Positions 23,478 through 23,647 of a stretch of DNA of 23,647 nucleotides are shown here, piece after piece; positions within the stretch are counted from its first letter, which is position 1; each line of letters opens with the position of its first letter. The translations under genes were made by a program, and so were the position numbers. The notes beneath the pieces are model-generated. The model was given only the letters and a program-made list of their open reading frames with translations, ran no database searches and had not been told where the DNA came from. The DNA is from CAYOBW01 sp964402115 (GTDB lineage Bacteria; Verrucomicrobiota; Kiritimatiellia; UBA8416; CAYOBW01), in assembly GCA_964402115.1 (NCBI GenBank), contig CAYOBW010000102.1, positions 1 through 23,647 of the forward strand. Direction: 5' to 3'.

Positions 23478-23565
23478 TGCATTTCCTTTCGATGCGCGTC
23501 ACACCGCCAACCGTTGGAGGCGCGAACAAAACGTATATGCTATCAGCTTCAGCCCCGTCCTCATA

Positions 23566-23591
23566 GGAAAATCGCCGCCACCCAGGCGGCG
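23566..23591 (-). terminator. Candidate Rho-independent terminator for a minus-strand gene beyond the right edge
   Basis: CGCCGCC (23573-23579) and GGCGGCG (23585-23591) form a perfect 7-bp GC-only stem with a 5-nt loop. Read on the minus strand the stem is followed directly by ATTTTCC (down to about 23566), a short T-run. It would end a transcript entering from the right, leaving about 90 nt before the foldase ATG for that gene's own promoter, of which I see no convincing hexamers. The remaining bases to 23647 hold nothing I can identify. Confidence 0.5.
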
Positions 23592-23647
23592 CGGGGTGTG
23601 ATTTGATTTTGTAACATCAGACGGCCATTTCCCGATTGGAACGTAGG

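Noticed and set aside
23500..23565. Promoter for the foldase gene on the minus strand
   Set aside because: GCATATACG offers a possible -10, but no acceptable -35 lies 16-18 nt upstream, so I could not support a specific site.
22326..23606. Long plus-strand open frame opposite the foldase gene
   Set aside because: The minus strand encodes a complete parvulin lipoprotein with lipobox and good ribosome-binding site; the plus frame is its codon-position shadow.

Overview
The window is a GC-rich, gene-dense chromosomal segment from a Gram-negative (LPS-bearing) bacterium. Evidence for an outer membrane is strong: Kdo synthesis (kdsB, kdsA), heptose activation (hldE/rfaE1 kinase), lipid A initiation (fabZ-lpxA), LPS export (lptC, lptA, lptB, an lptF/lptG-type permease), an OmpA-family porin and type II secretion genes (gspD, gspE, gspF). 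An HPr kinase gene sits next to ptsH and ptsI. The mix of dnaX-ybaB-recR, an LPS export cluster and hprK, with very GC-rich coding, makes me think of the PVC superphylum (Kiritimatiellota/Verrucomicrobiota/Lentisphaerota type). That placement is inference; there is no rRNA in the window to test it.

Layout. (1) Positions 1-2289: the 3' end of dnaX, then ybaB, recR and a YggS-type PLP protein, a replication/repair block. (2) 2326-9254 and on to 11040: a tightly packed plus-strand run: a single-TM AsmA-like protein of unknown function, hldE kinase, kdsB, kdsA, lptC, lptA, lptB, hpf, hprK, ptsH, ptsI. Many neighbours overlap by 1-29 nt, which implies translational coupling. ahcY follows ptsI after 63 nt. 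(3) 12544-14153: a self-contained unit with a candidate promoter, a 5' UTR hairpin, an OmpA/TSP3-repeat outer-membrane protein and a strong intrinsic terminator. (4) 14189-15286: an LptF/LptG permease whose ribosome-binding site is separated from its ATG by a 7-bp hairpin. (5) 15375-21332: fabZ, lpxA, gspD, gspE, gspF, again plus-strand and closely spaced. (6) 21333-23477: two minus-strand genes, a parvulin-type lipoprotein foldase and an RluA-family pseudouridine synthase, convergent with gspF. The convergence point holds a degenerate 7-nt tandem repeat that runs into the 3' end of the pseudouridine synthase gene and encodes its last residues.

How it fits together: most of the window builds and exports the outer envelope. 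Kdo and heptose precursors are made by hldE/kdsB/kdsA, lipid A starts at LpxA, LptB2-FG with LptC and LptA moves LPS out, and the foldase and OmpA protein belong to the same compartment. The hpf-hprK-ptsH-ptsI segment is a regulatory module (ribosome hibernation plus a PTS phosphorelay without any visible sugar permease). It occupies the place where E. coli has rpoN-hpf-ptsN-rapZ-ptsO (NPr).

I see no CRISPR array, insertion sequence, prophage, tRNA or rRNA. The most unusual items are the heptamer repeat at 21336-21420, the replacement of a family-conserved His by Gln in HprK, the hairpin-split ribosome-binding site of lptF, and the 14-bp palindrome in front of fabZ. I found no convincing wholly new multi-gene system.
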